A model generated the notes under the pieces. That model saw nothing but the letters and a program-made list of their open reading frames with translations, did no database searches and was not told where the DNA came from. Below are positions 45,485 to 54,230 of a stretch of 64,000 bases of DNA, piece by piece; positions within the stretch are counted from its first letter, which is position 1; every line of letters starts with the position of its first letter. The stretch covers positions 545,991 through 609,990 of the forward strand of contig JAHLLG010000002.1 in NCBI GenBank assembly GCA_020444275.1, given 5' to 3'. The DNA is from Bacteroidota bacterium. GTDB taxonomy: Bacteria; Bacteroidota; Bacteroidia; Bacteroidales; UBA12077. Both the position numbers and the translations under genes were made by a program.

Positions 45485-48400
45485 ATGAAAAAGAACCAAA
45501 TTCTACTTACCTTACTTTTGTTTATATATATTCCATTATCTGCACAGATTAATAAAAATGGAATTCCGTTAATTAAGAACTACTCACCAAATGATTATAA
45601 TGCAGCAGAACAAAACTGGGCAATTTGTGAAGATAAACGGGGAGTTGTTTATGTTGGAAATAATGATGATGGAATTTTAGAGTTTGATGGTAGTACATGG
45701 AATAAAATACCCATAAGCAATGGTTCAATTGTTCGATCACTTGCATATTCCGATGACGATATAGTTTATGTTGGAGGTGTTGATGAGTTTGGTTATTTAG
45801 CTCCTGATATTAATGGTGATATGCAATATCATTCACTAGTAAATCAATTAGACAGCATATACTTTAAAGATGTGTGGAAAATATTTACTATTGATAAAAA
45901 TGTTTATTTCTGTAGTGACCGAGATATTTATCAATACAAAAATAAAAGACTTACCAAACATTATCGTGGCCCCAAAGGTACTTTTTTAAGTTTTCAAATT
46001 GACAATCAAATCTATTGGGGTAGCTTTTTCGAAGGATTATTTGAAATGAGTGAAGACACTTTTGCTATAGCCAATGGAGGAGAATTTTATAAAGACAAGG
46101 ATATTTTTGTAATGCTTCCCTGGTCTGAAAATGAAATATTTATTGGTACTAATGGGCAGGGAGTTTATATTTATAATACGGAAACAGGATTGTCTAAGAA
46201 TTTTAGTGAATTAGGTAAGAAATATAAGAAATTGTCAACCATATTGAATAATTCATTTCTTTATAATGGAATTAAATTAAACAATGGAATGTATGCCATA
46301 GCTACATTAGATAATGGTTGTTTGGTATTTAATCAAGATGGGAAACTACTTTATAAGTTCGATAAAGAAAATGGATTGCAGGATCTTACCATAATAAATT
46401 TATTCGAATCGGGGAATGGACATCTTTTGCTAGGGTTAAACAAAGGAATCTCGTTTATTGAATTAAGTACACCATTTACTAAGTTAGGCCCTGAATATGG
46501 AATTGAAGGAATTATTTTAGATGTAATTCGATATGATGAAACGTTGTTTGTTTCAACGAATATTGGCTTATATTATTTAGATTATGATGAGAATGATTTG
46601 CCTTATTTTGGTAAAGTACCATTGGATTGGTCAGTAAACGATTTAGAAGTTTTTAAAAGAGAAGGTGTTAAAGATAAATTAATTATTGGAACAAGCTTCG
46701 GAGTGTGGGAGTATAAATCAACGAGTATAGAACCGGATTATATTTCTGAAGATGAATATGAATGCGAAGTGTTGTTTCAGTCAAAAATATCTCCAAGTAA
46801 ACTCTATATTGCTAATAAGTTTGGCTTGGCGTACTTGGAATATAAGAACGGTATTTGGCATGATCACAAGAAAGTGCATAAGGATATTACTTCAGAAATA
46901 AACTCGATTGTTGAACTTCATGACGGAACGCTTTGGTTAGGTACAACACTAAAAGGAGTTATTAAATTAACTCCTGATCAGGTCATTGAACGGTATGGTG
47001 TTGAACAAGGATTACCAGACTTACGCGGAAATAAAGTATATGAAATTGACAATCAAATTATTTGTGCAACTAAAAAAGGTGTTTACTACCTTAATACAAA
47101 AGAAAATAAGTTTGAAAAGTACCAGGGATTCGGAGAAAAATATGATCGTAGTAACGACGAAATTAAAAGTATCGACTTTATAAAAGACAATGAATTTTGG
47201 ATTGTTTTAGTTGATAAAGACACAGAGATTGAATATATTGAGAAGTTAACCATTAGTCAGGATAGGATTGTAACAATTCAAAATATTCCATTTAAGAGAT
47301 TAATTAATAATTCGTTTTATACTATTGCATTTGACGATAGCAATGGAACGTGGATAGGTACATCAGATGCTATTTATAATTACCAGGAACAGCTGCAAGA
47401 TGATTTCATACAGTATTACAGCAATTTAATTCGTAAGGTAGAGATTGGTATCGATTCTGTTGTTTTTCATGGAACGTTCTACAATGATACTGCAAATCTG
47501 ATAGTAGACCTGGAACAACCCGATGAACTGAAAAATATCGTTAAATATAAAAATAACTCCTTCAATTTTTATTACTCAACACCCTATATACCTACTGATG
47601 AAGTTAAATACAGCTATAAGTTAGACGGTTTTGATGAGGATTGGTCCAGTTGGGATGATAAAACAGAAAAAGGGTATACAAACCTTAACAATGGACATTA
47701 TACGTTTATGGTTAAAGCCAAAAATATTTATGGTATTGAAAGCGAAGTAGTAAGTTATGAGTTTACAATTAAGCCGCCATGGTATAAAACTATTGTTGCT
47801 TACTTCTTTTATCTGGTATTAGCTGTTCTAATTATAATCGTAATTGTTAAGATTTATACGCGAAGGTTAGAGTTAGAAAAAATACGGTTAGAGCAAATTG
47901 TTAAAGAGCGCACAGAAGAAGTAGTCAAGCAGAAAGAAGAGATTGAACAACAACGCGATGAAATTGCTGATAAAAACAGAAGTATAACAGATAGCATTGA
48001 GTATGCAAGTAGAATTCAAACGGCCGTTTTACCATCGGATGAGTTTGCAAATGAAATACTCCCCGAACACTTTATACTATTCAGACCAAGAGATATTGTA
48101 AGTGGCGACTTTTACTGGATGACAAAGAAAGACAATTTATTGGTGGTTATAGCTGCTGACTGTACGGGACATGGAGTGCCTGGAGCATTTATGAGCATGT
48201 TGGGAGTTTCTTTCCTAAACGAAATTGTGAACAGGCACGATGTAAGCAGTGCAGGAGCAATTCTAACACAATTAAGAGCAGATGTTAAAAAAACATTAGG
48301 CCAGGAAGGTAAGGAAGGCGAAGCGAAAGATGGAATGGACATTGCCTTGTGTATTGTCGATCTGGGAAAAATGAAGATGCAATATGCCGGTGCATATAAT

Positions 48401-48733
48401 CCCTTGTATTTATACCGTAACAATGAGCTTGTAGAAGTTAAAGCAGACAGAATGCCTATTGGTATATACATTAAAGAAAAAGAATCCTTTACGAATAACG
48501 AGTTGGATCTTCAAAAAGGAGATGTTTTCTATATCTTTTCCGATGGTTATCAGGATCAGTTTGGTGGTGAAGATGGCTCTAAGTTTAAGACAAAGAACTT
48601 TAAACAGTTGCTGTTAGAGATTCATCAGAAACCTATGGCAGAGCAACGAGAAATATTAGACAAACGAATTGATGAATGGCGCGGTAGTTGGGAACAGGTT
48701 GATGATATAATAGTGTTAGGTGTAAGAGTATAA
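45485..48733 (+). CDS. Membrane sensor with Reg_prop beta-propeller, Y_Y_Y and SpoIIE-type PP2C phosphatase
   Basis: 1082 residues, signal peptide 1-20. Residues about 35-690 are two-component-regulator propeller repeats (for example DGTLWLGTTLKGVIKL), residues about 700-765 a Y_Y_Y domain (YSYKLDGFDEDWSSWD), then a transmembrane helix at about 768-792 and a long coiled coil ending ITDSIEYASRIQTAVLP. The output from about 850 is a SpoIIE/RsbU-like PP2C phosphatase with the metal-binding aspartates in SGDFYWM, AADCTGHGVPGAFMSML and FSDGYQDQFGG. Hybrid Reg_prop proteins usually carry a histidine kinase; here the output is a phosphatase, which in other bacteria dephosphorylates anti-sigma-antagonist proteins. 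No such partner is adjacent. It lies just after the fibre array but behind a strong terminator. Confidence 0.92.
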   Translation: MKKNQILLTLLLFIYIPLSAQINKNGIPLIKNYSPNDYNAAEQNWAICEDKRGVVYVGNNDDGILEFDGSTWNKIPISNGSIVRSLAYSDDDIVYVGGVDEFGYLAPDINGDMQYHSLVNQLDSIYFKDVWKIFTIDKNVYFCSDRDIYQYKNKRLTKHYRGPKGTFLSFQIDNQIYWGSFFEGLFEMSEDTFAIANGGEFYKDKDIFVMLPWSENEIFIGTNGQGVYIYNTETGLSKNFSELGKKYKKLSTILNNSFLYNGIKLNNGMYAIATLDNGCLVFNQDGKLLYKFDKENGLQDLTIINLFESGNGHLLLGLNKGISFIELSTPFTKLGPEYGIEGIILDVIRYDETLFVSTNIGLYYLDYDENDLPYFGKVPLDWSVNDLEVFKREGVKDKLIIGTSFGVWEYKSTSIEPDYISEDEYECEVLFQSKISPSKLYIANKFGLAYLEYKNGIWHDHKKVHKDITSEINSIVELHDGTLWLGTTLKGVIKLTPDQVIERYGVEQGLPDLRGNKVYEIDNQIICATKKGVYYLNTKENKFEKYQGFGEKYDRSNDEIKSIDFIKDNEFWIVLVDKDTEIEYIEKLTISQDRIVTIQNIPFKRLINNSFYTIAFDDSNGTWIGTSDAIYNYQEQLQDDFIQYYSNLIRKVEIGIDSVVFHGTFYNDTANLIVDLEQPDELKNIVKYKNNSFNFYYSTPYIPTDEVKYSYKLDGFDEDWSSWDDKTEKGYTNLNNGHYTFMVKAKNIYGIESEVVSYEFTIKPPWYKTIVAYFFYLVLAVLIIIVIVKIYTRRLELEKIRLEQIVKERTEEVVKQKEEIEQQRDEIADKNRSITDSIEYASRIQTAVLPSDEFANEILPEHFILFRPRDIVSGDFYWMTKKDNLLVVIAADCTGHGVPGAFMSMLGVSFLNEIVNRHDVSSAGAILTQLRADVKKTLGQEGKEGEAKDGMDIALCIVDLGKMKMQYAGAYNPLYLYRNNELVEVKADRMPIGIYIKEKESFTNNELDLQKGDVFYIFSDGYQDQFGGEDGSKFKTKNFKQLLLEIHQKPMAEQREILDKRIDEWRGSWEQVDDIIVLGVRV

Positions 48734-48760
48734 AAGAAAAGAGATTCTAGAAATAATACT

Positions 48761-48784
48761 AAGCCACTTTTTTTGAAGTGGCTT
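48761..48784. terminator. Hairpin between convergent genes
   Basis: A 9-bp perfect stem (AAGCCACTT / AAGTGGCTT) with the T-run lying in the loop; weak as a canonical terminator but correctly placed for both convergent genes. Confidence 0.55.
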
Positions 48785-48810
48785 TAATGTTATGGGGCTA
48801 TTTATTTTTG

Positions 48811-49461
48811 TTATCTGAGCCTTTGTCGGTACTTTACTAACTCCTTTTCTTTAATTAAAATTTTAAGCTGTAGATATAGAATATAACGCGAAACAATATA
48901 AATTATGGTTGTAACAATTATAAGAATAAAGATATCGTTAGCTATTTGGGTAATTGAAAAATGCAGAAGGAGTGAAATGAGTATTGCCAAAAACAACATA
49001 AAAACAAATTGAATCATTTGAATCAAAGATGGATAAATATAAATAAATCCTGTAAGTAAAATGCAAATAATAGATAAGTAATAGTTTCCCTCATCGAATT
49101 TAATAAATAAAACAGATTTAGTAACCGACCAACATAAAACTGCTATGGATATAATTCCATGCACATATTTGTGATGAGAGCGTATATCATGATGTGTTCT
49201 AACCTGGTTAAAGAAGATATAGAGTGTAAATACAAACGATAAAACTAAAAATAACAAGTCGGATTTAAAGTGAAGTAAGAAAATATTGAAAGATTCGGTT
49301 GTCTGGACAAATTTGATATCATAAAGCGCAAATAAAAGAGAAGTTAAAATGAGTAATATCGTAAAAAATTTAGATCTGACATTATTTAAAAAGCAAAGTT
49401 TCTTTAAATAATCGTTACTTATTTTAAATTGATTTAATAATAGATTAACAAATAGAGACAT
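48811..49461 (-). CDS. Six-helix membrane protein of unknown function
   Basis: 216 residues with about six predicted transmembrane helices (for example FTILLILTSLLFALYDI, FLVLSFVFTLYIFF, IFILIIVTTIIYIVSRYIL). The last helix continues into a short charged segment (KILIKEKELVKYRQRLR) of the kind that normally connects a membrane sensor to a cytoplasmic output domain, but the protein ends there, and no further coding sequence follows before the hairpin. It could be a sensor that lost its output domain or a small membrane protein in its own right. I do not recognise the family. It is divergent from the beta-barrel gene and convergent with the PP2C sensor gene. Confidence 0.75.
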   Translation of the reverse strand: MSLFVNLLLNQFKISNDYLKKLCFLNNVRSKFFTILLILTSLLFALYDIKFVQTTESFNIFLLHFKSDLLFLVLSFVFTLYIFFNQVRTHHDIRSHHKYVHGIISIAVLCWSVTKSVLFIKFDEGNYYLSIICILLTGFIYIYPSLIQMIQFVFMLFLAILISLLLHFSITQIANDIFILIIVTTIIYIVSRYILYLQLKILIKEKELVKYRQRLR

Positions 49462-49644
49462 TAATAACTTAAGTTAAACTGTTTATCAAATTTAATCAAT
49501 ATTATTAATATATAAATGAATTGATCTAATTAGTGTATTTTAATGCTGTCATAACACTTAATAAATATAATATATGAATAAAAATCGACAAAAAAATATT
49601 AAATTTATAATTACTATTAACCTTTAATAACTAAATCAATATTT

Positions 49645-50313
49645 ATGAAAAAACTAACAAAGTTTACAGTTTTTGTTTTATTCGTAGCTTTTGCCACAAA
49701 TTCTTCTGCCCAAAAGTTTGGGATTAAAACAGGGTTAAATATATCAAAGATGATGATTAAAGATGATAATGATACCTATACCGATGATATGAAGTCAAAA
49801 GTAGGTTTTCAGTTAGGACCTGTAGTTGAGTTTCCAATGGGTAAAGTAATGTCTTTAGAAACAGGATTGTTATTTTCAACAAAAGGATTTAAAGAAGAGG
49901 ATTCAGGAGATACCTGGGAATATACCGGAAAAACTAATCTTGTTTATATGGATATTCCTGTAAGTTTTAGAATTGGTTTTGATGCTGGCGCTTTGAAAAT
50001 TTTTGGTGCGCTGGGACCTTACTTTGGAATTGGATTAACAGGTAAGGAGAAATGGGAGTATACTGATTCTGACTTTCCGGAAGATAATGAAGATGATAGT
50101 GAAAAAATAGATTGGGGAAGTGGAGATACCGATGATATTAAACGTATGGATGTTGGTTTTAATATTGGAGCTGGTGCTGCAATTAAAAATTTCGAATTTG
50201 GATTAAATTATGGATTAGGATTGGCTAATCTTTATCCACAAGAAACAAACAATAATCTAAAAGTAAAAAATAGAGTATTTAGTATAACTGCTGCTTACAA
50301 GTTTGGAAGATAA
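49645..50313 (+). CDS. Outer-membrane beta-barrel protein (PorT/OmpX-like)
   Basis: 222 residues with a signal peptide (VAFATNSSAQ-KFG). The mature part alternates hydrophobic and polar residues in strands (FGIKTGLNISKM, VGFQLGPVVEFPM, VYMDIPVSFRIGF, LKIFGALGPYFGIGLTG, VGFNIGAGAAIKNFEFGL) and ends with an aromatic-basic strand FSITAAYKFGR, all typical of small eight-stranded barrels of the porin/PorT family (OMP_b-brl_2). One loop (residues about 140-170) is very acidic. Precise role unknown; many such genes are abundant envelope proteins. Confidence 0.85.
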   Translation: MKKLTKFTVFVLFVAFATNSSAQKFGIKTGLNISKMMIKDDNDTYTDDMKSKVGFQLGPVVEFPMGKVMSLETGLLFSTKGFKEEDSGDTWEYTGKTNLVYMDIPVSFRIGFDAGALKIFGALGPYFGIGLTGKEKWEYTDSDFPEDNEDDSEKIDWGSGDTDDIKRMDVGFNIGAGAAIKNFEFGLNYGLGLANLYPQETNNNLKVKNRVFSITAAYKFGR

Positions 50314-50333
50314 TTGGTTTAGTGGTTAAAACA

Positions 50334-50368
50334 AAAACCCCTTAAGAGATATATTCTTAAGGGGTTTT
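50334..50368. terminator. Bidirectional terminator between the beta-barrel gene and tRNA-Arg
   Basis: A perfect 14-bp stem (AAAACCCCTTAAGA / TCTTAAGGGGTTTT) with a 7-base loop, T-rich on both strands; it can end the plus-strand gene and the minus-strand tRNA. Confidence 0.9.
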
Positions 50369-50376
50369 CTATTTTG

Positions 50377-50449
50377 CGAACCTGGAGGGATTCGAACCCC
50401 CAACCTCCTGATCCGTAGTCAGGTGCACTATCCGTTATGCTACAGGTTC
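50377..50449 (-). tRNA. tRNA-Arg (anticodon ACG)
   Basis: The minus strand folds into a full cloverleaf of 73 bases: 7-bp acceptor stem GAACCTG/CAGGTTC with discriminator G, D-arm, anticodon stem CCTGA/TCAGG around loop CTACGGA (anticodon ACG, read as ICG), and T-arm GGGGG-TTCGAAT-CCCTC. CCA is not encoded. It reads CGN-family arginine codons. Confidence 0.96.
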
Positions 50450-50573
50450 AATTGCGATTGCAAATATATAAAAAATATGCAGATTAGATAGATTTTTCAC
50501 GTTTCTTTCGAAAAATTAACCACGAACTAATGTTTAATTATTGGTTTTAATGGATATACTGATTCATTATTTG

Positions 50574-50581
50574 TAAATTTG
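50574..50581 (+). promoter_or_regulatory. -7 box (TAAATTTG) upstream of the AsmA-family gene
   Basis: An exact TAnnTTTG match 25 bases before the ATG at 50607; the -33 element is not clear. Confidence 0.45.
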
Positions 50582-50606
50582 GTTATCTAACCCTAAATTT
50601 TTTATT

Positions 50607-53474
50607 ATGAAAAGGATTATTAAATGGTTTTTTAGGATTCTGGCAATTATAATAGGAATCATAATTATCGCCTTAATAGTAGTTCCAATGCTATTTAAAG
50701 ATCAAATGTTAGTCAAAGTAAAGCAGGAGATCAATAAAAATGTAAAAGCAGAAGTAGAGTTCGCTGATTTTAAGTTATCTCTGCTAAAATCATTTCCCGA
50801 TTTAAATCTTGGGCTACAACAGTTGTCAGTTAAAGGAGTAGATAAGTTTGAAAACGATACATTAGTTTATTTCGAATCGTTTAATGTGCAGGTTAATTTA
50901 ATAAGCGCTATTAAAAAGGATGTTGTAGTAAAAGGGATTGTTTTAGACGAACCTTTCATTAATGGTGTTGTGTTGCGCGATAGTTCTGCAAATTGGGATA
51001 TTACCTTACCAGCAGAAGAAGTTAAAGATACAACTCTTTTGGAAGAAGAAATTCCTGAGCAAAAAGATACATCGGCATCGACAATGGACTATCGTGTTGA
51101 CCTAAAGAAATTTCAAATAAAAGATGCCAAAATACGATATACTGATGAGACATCAGATATGACCGCTTCCATTGATGATCTGAACTTTCTATTAAAAGGT
51201 GATCTGGGTATGGATTATTCAGATATTTCAATTAAAACATCCATTGATGCCATAAATGTTAAGATGGGAACAATTCGGTATCTTAAGAATACCTATTTTG
51301 GTTTTGATGCAATTATTGGTGCTGACATGGAAAATATGAAGTTTACATTTAAAGATAATGTTTTATCAATAAATGATATTGCATTAGGTTTCGATGGAGT
51401 GGTTGAGATGTTAGAAGAAGATATAAACGTAGATGTTAATTTTGGCACAAAAAAGACCAGTTTTAAGTCATTACTATCTATGGTGCCTGCAATCTACCTG
51501 GAAGGGTTTGAAGAGCTTAAAACAGCTGGTAATTTGCAATTAACAGGTGATGTTAAAGGAACATACAACGAAAATCAAATGCCGCTGGCTAATCTTCGGT
51601 TGGTTGTTGAAGATGCCATGTTTCAGTATCCTGATTTACCAAAATCAGTCGATAATATCAACATTGATTTAGCTGTATTTTACGATGGTGTGGTTAATGA
51701 CAATACGAAAGTCGATCTAAATAAATTTCATATCGAAATGGCCGGAAATCCATTTGATATTGCAATGCACTTGAAAACTCCTTTTTCAGATCCTGGAATA
51801 AATGCCTCGGTTGATGGTCATATTGTGCTCAATACGTTATCTGATGCCCTGCCGCTGGAGGGTATGCAACTTGAAGGTGAGATAACAGCCGATGTTGATA
51901 TTGCAGGAAATTTATCGACCATTGAAAACGAAAACTATGAAAGTTTTGATGCCAAAGGTCAGTTACAGATTAAAGACTTTATAGTAGAAGGAGAAGATCT
52001 GCCGGCAGTCGTTAAAATTATAGAAACTACGTTTAATTTTACACCACAATACCTGGAGTTAAAGTCATTTACATCGGAGATAGGAAAAAGTGATTTTAGC
52101 TTACATGGTAAAATCGAAAATTATATTCCTTATGTTTTAAGCGATGGTACAGTAAACGGAAGATTATATCTTAACTCATCAAATATAAATGTAAATGAGT
52201 TTATGCCTGAACAGGAAGAAACAGAAAGTGATGAACAGAGTAAAGAGGCAGAAACCGAAGAAAAGATTGCAGCAGAAGATTCAGTGGTTACAACAGGCGT
52301 TTTTGAAGTTCCGGATAGAATTGATTTTAGCTTAATAAGCAAGTTAGACAGGATTCTATACGACAAGATGGAAATAACAGATTTAAATGGAACTTTCCTT
52401 GTGAAGGATAAAAAGGTTTTAATGGATAACCTGAACATGAAACTTTTAGATGGAAAACTTGGGGTAGACGGAGAATATAATACACAAGATATTGAGAGAC
52501 CAATGGTGGATATGGGGCTCGATATTGAGAAGATAGAAATTGAATCAGCACTGAATTCGTTTAGTATGCTTGAGAAGATGGCTCCAATACTTAAAAACTG
52601 TAAAGGGAAAGTTTCAATACAATTTGATTTCACCAGTTTATTAGATTCGGAAATGAGTCCGGTTTTAAATAGCATTGACGGATATGGTAAGCTTCAATCA
52701 AAAAAAATCCAGGTAGTCGATGCAAAAACTCTGAATAAGCTCACCGAATTGCTTAAAATGAAAAATTTTGATAACGAGTTCGAAGATATCAATATAAGTT
52801 TTACAGTAAAAGACGGACGTATTTATGTAGAGCCTTTTAATTTGAATATGGATGATATTAAAATGACTATCGGCGGGTCGCATGGTATTGATCAAACATT
52901 AGATTATGACATTAACCTGGATGTGCCACGCAAGTATTTTGGTTCTGCAGCAAATGATGCACTCGATGGTTTGCTAAAACAAGCTTCAGATAAAGGACTG
53001 AATATTGAAATGTCTGAGAATATAAAGGTAAAGGCAAAAGTTGTGGGTACATCGACAGATCCGAAAATTACGCTGAACTATAAAGAAGGTTCGGCTGATA
53101 CGAAAAAAAGTGTAAAAGAAACAGTAAAAGAAAAAGCTAAAGAGGAAATACAAAAGAGGGGTGGAGAAGAGCTTGAAGCAAAAGCACAAAAAGTAATTGA
53201 TGATGCTGAAACTGAAGCAGCTAAAATTAAGAAAGAGGCAAGAGAGGCAGCTGATAAAGTTTTGCAAGAGGGAAACAAGGAAGCCGATGCCTTAGTTGAA
53301 AAAGCTTCAAAAGAAGGAATGTTAGCTAAGATAGCTGCAGAAAAAGCTGCAGATAAACTAAAACAAGAAGCCAAAGAAAAAGCAGATAATATAATTGCCG
53401 AAGCAGATAAAAGGGCAGATAAAATTGTTGAAGATGCTAAAAAAGAGGCTGATGAAATAAAGAAAGGCAACTAG
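50607..53474 (+). CDS. AsmA-family envelope protein with charged coiled-coil tail
   Basis: 955 residues. One N-terminal membrane helix (about 8-30) is followed by the AsmA/TamB-like beta-rich repeat domain, recognisable from the N-terminal block INKNVKAEVEFADFKLSLLKSFPDLNLGL and the C-terminal AsmA-like block VSIQFDFTSLLD ... LTELLKMKNF ... GRIYVEPFNLNMDDIKMTIGGSHG. Family members are thought to bridge the periplasm and move phospholipids or assist outer-membrane assembly. A low-complexity acidic insert (about 530-560) interrupts the domain. The last about 125 residues (from about 830) are an Ala/Lys/Glu-rich coiled coil of the KEAxxKAD type, not part of the usual family. It stands alone, ended by a bidirectional terminator. 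Confidence 0.9.
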   Translation: MKRIIKWFFRILAIIIGIIIIALIVVPMLFKDQMLVKVKQEINKNVKAEVEFADFKLSLLKSFPDLNLGLQQLSVKGVDKFENDTLVYFESFNVQVNLISAIKKDVVVKGIVLDEPFINGVVLRDSSANWDITLPAEEVKDTTLLEEEIPEQKDTSASTMDYRVDLKKFQIKDAKIRYTDETSDMTASIDDLNFLLKGDLGMDYSDISIKTSIDAINVKMGTIRYLKNTYFGFDAIIGADMENMKFTFKDNVLSINDIALGFDGVVEMLEEDINVDVNFGTKKTSFKSLLSMVPAIYLEGFEELKTAGNLQLTGDVKGTYNENQMPLANLRLVVEDAMFQYPDLPKSVDNINIDLAVFYDGVVNDNTKVDLNKFHIEMAGNPFDIAMHLKTPFSDPGINASVDGHIVLNTLSDALPLEGMQLEGEITADVDIAGNLSTIENENYESFDAKGQLQIKDFIVEGEDLPAVVKIIETTFNFTPQYLELKSFTSEIGKSDFSLHGKIENYIPYVLSDGTVNGRLYLNSSNINVNEFMPEQEETESDEQSKEAETEEKIAAEDSVVTTGVFEVPDRIDFSLISKLDRILYDKMEITDLNGTFLVKDKKVLMDNLNMKLLDGKLGVDGEYNTQDIERPMVDMGLDIEKIEIESALNSFSMLEKMAPILKNCKGKVSIQFDFTSLLDSEMSPVLNSIDGYGKLQSKKIQVVDAKTLNKLTELLKMKNFDNEFEDINISFTVKDGRIYVEPFNLNMDDIKMTIGGSHGIDQTLDYDINLDVPRKYFGSAANDALDGLLKQASDKGLNIEMSENIKVKAKVVGTSTDPKITLNYKEGSADTKKSVKETVKEKAKEEIQKRGGEELEAKAQKVIDDAETEAAKIKKEAREAADKVLQEGNKEADALVEKASKEGMLAKIAAEKAADKLKQEAKEKADNIIAEADKRADKIVEDAKKEADEIKKGN

Positions 53475-53492
53475 ACCTGAATGGAATCAATA

Positions 53493-53524
53493 AAAAAACC
53501 TTCCTGATTTCAGGAAGGTTTTTT
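53493..53524. terminator. Bidirectional terminator between the AsmA gene and rplS
   Basis: A 15-bp perfect inverted repeat (left arm 53493-53507, right arm 53510-53524) with A-run and T-run ends, ideal for both convergent transcripts. Confidence 0.93.
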
Positions 53525-53548
53525 AAGTTTAACTTGATATTATAAAGA

Positions 53549-53896
53549 TTAAAATCTTTTTTCTTTAATTCTTGCTTTCTTACCAGTTAATTTACGTAAG
53601 TAGAAAATTCTGGCTCTACGTACTCTACCTCTTTTGTTTATTTCTATTTCTTCAATAAAGGGAGAATTAACCGGGAAAATTCTTTCAACACCAACACCAC
53701 TAGACATTTTTCTAACTGTAAAAGTTTCGTTATGTCCAGTACCTCTTCTTTGAAGAACTACACCTCTAAAATTTTGGATTCTTTCTTTGTTACCTTCTTT
53801 AATTTTGTAATGAACAGTAACCGTATCGCCAGCTTTAAATTCAGGAAACTCCTTTTTTACAGCGAATTCATTTTCAACAACTTTCATTAAATCCAT
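53549..53896 (-). CDS. rplS: 50S ribosomal protein L19
   Basis: 115 residues, the usual length. The protein lies at the 30S-50S interface and supports 70S assembly. Family signatures: [48 protein letters not shown] and the basic end [19 protein letters not shown]. The start [11 protein letters not shown] matches other Bacteroidota L19 proteins. Bacteroidota often keep rplS separate from the rpsP-rimM-trmD cluster, as here: no translation genes adjoin it. Confidence 0.98.
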   Translation of the reverse strand: MDLMKVVENEFAVKKEFPEFKAGDTVTVHYKIKEGNKERIQNFRGVVLQRRGTGHNETFTVRKMSSGVGVERIFPVNSPFIEEIEINKRGRVRRARIFYLRKLTGKKARIKEKRF

Positions 53897-54230
53897 CCTG
53901 ATATACTATTTTAAAATTTTTGTATTCTTTTTTAACAGAGCGCAATATTACAAATATTTTTTGACAACTAATAATAAATACATTAAAAAATATCTAAACT
54001 GATGTAATTATTTTGCTCAATTTGAGCTGCAAATATCTTAAAAAATTAGTTGTTAGACAAATAATACTAAAATATTTTTTAGCATTAATTTAATACATTG
54101 TAATTCAAGTTTTTAAAGTTTGGTTAATTGTTTGCGAAGACCTGTGTTATTAAAACAATTGAAAATGCTTCTTAAGTAACTAAAAAAAAGCCATGTTTTC
54201 AAAACATGGCTTAACTTATAAGTTATACGG
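53897..54230. other. Gene-free 334-base stretch
   Basis: This AT-rich stretch should hold the rplS promoter near its left end and the terminator of the SRPBCC gene at its right end. Between them I see a small perfect palindrome GCTCAATTTGAGC (54015-54027) and a 9-bp inverted repeat ACAACTAAT/ATTAGTTGT (53964-53972 and 54045-54053). I find no convincing open frame or RNA gene. Confidence 0.6.
54182..54210 (-). terminator. Rho-independent terminator of the SRPBCC gene
   Basis: On the minus strand, GCCATGTTTT / AAAACATGGC is followed by eight T residues (A-run at 54182-54189 on the plus strand). Confidence 0.88.

Noticed and set aside
48811-49461. Pseudogene with a frameshifted output domain
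   Set aside because: Only about 25 bases separate the stop from the hairpin, with no residual coding sequence in any minus-strand frame.
50377-50449. Integration site at the tRNA-Arg gene
   Set aside because: No integrase and no partial tRNA copy was seen elsewhere in the window.
53078-53470. 130-codon minus-strand frame opposite the AsmA tail
   Set aside because: It mirrors the Lys/Glu/Ala-rich coiled coil as Ser/Phe/Leu-rich low complexity; no independent evidence for a gene.
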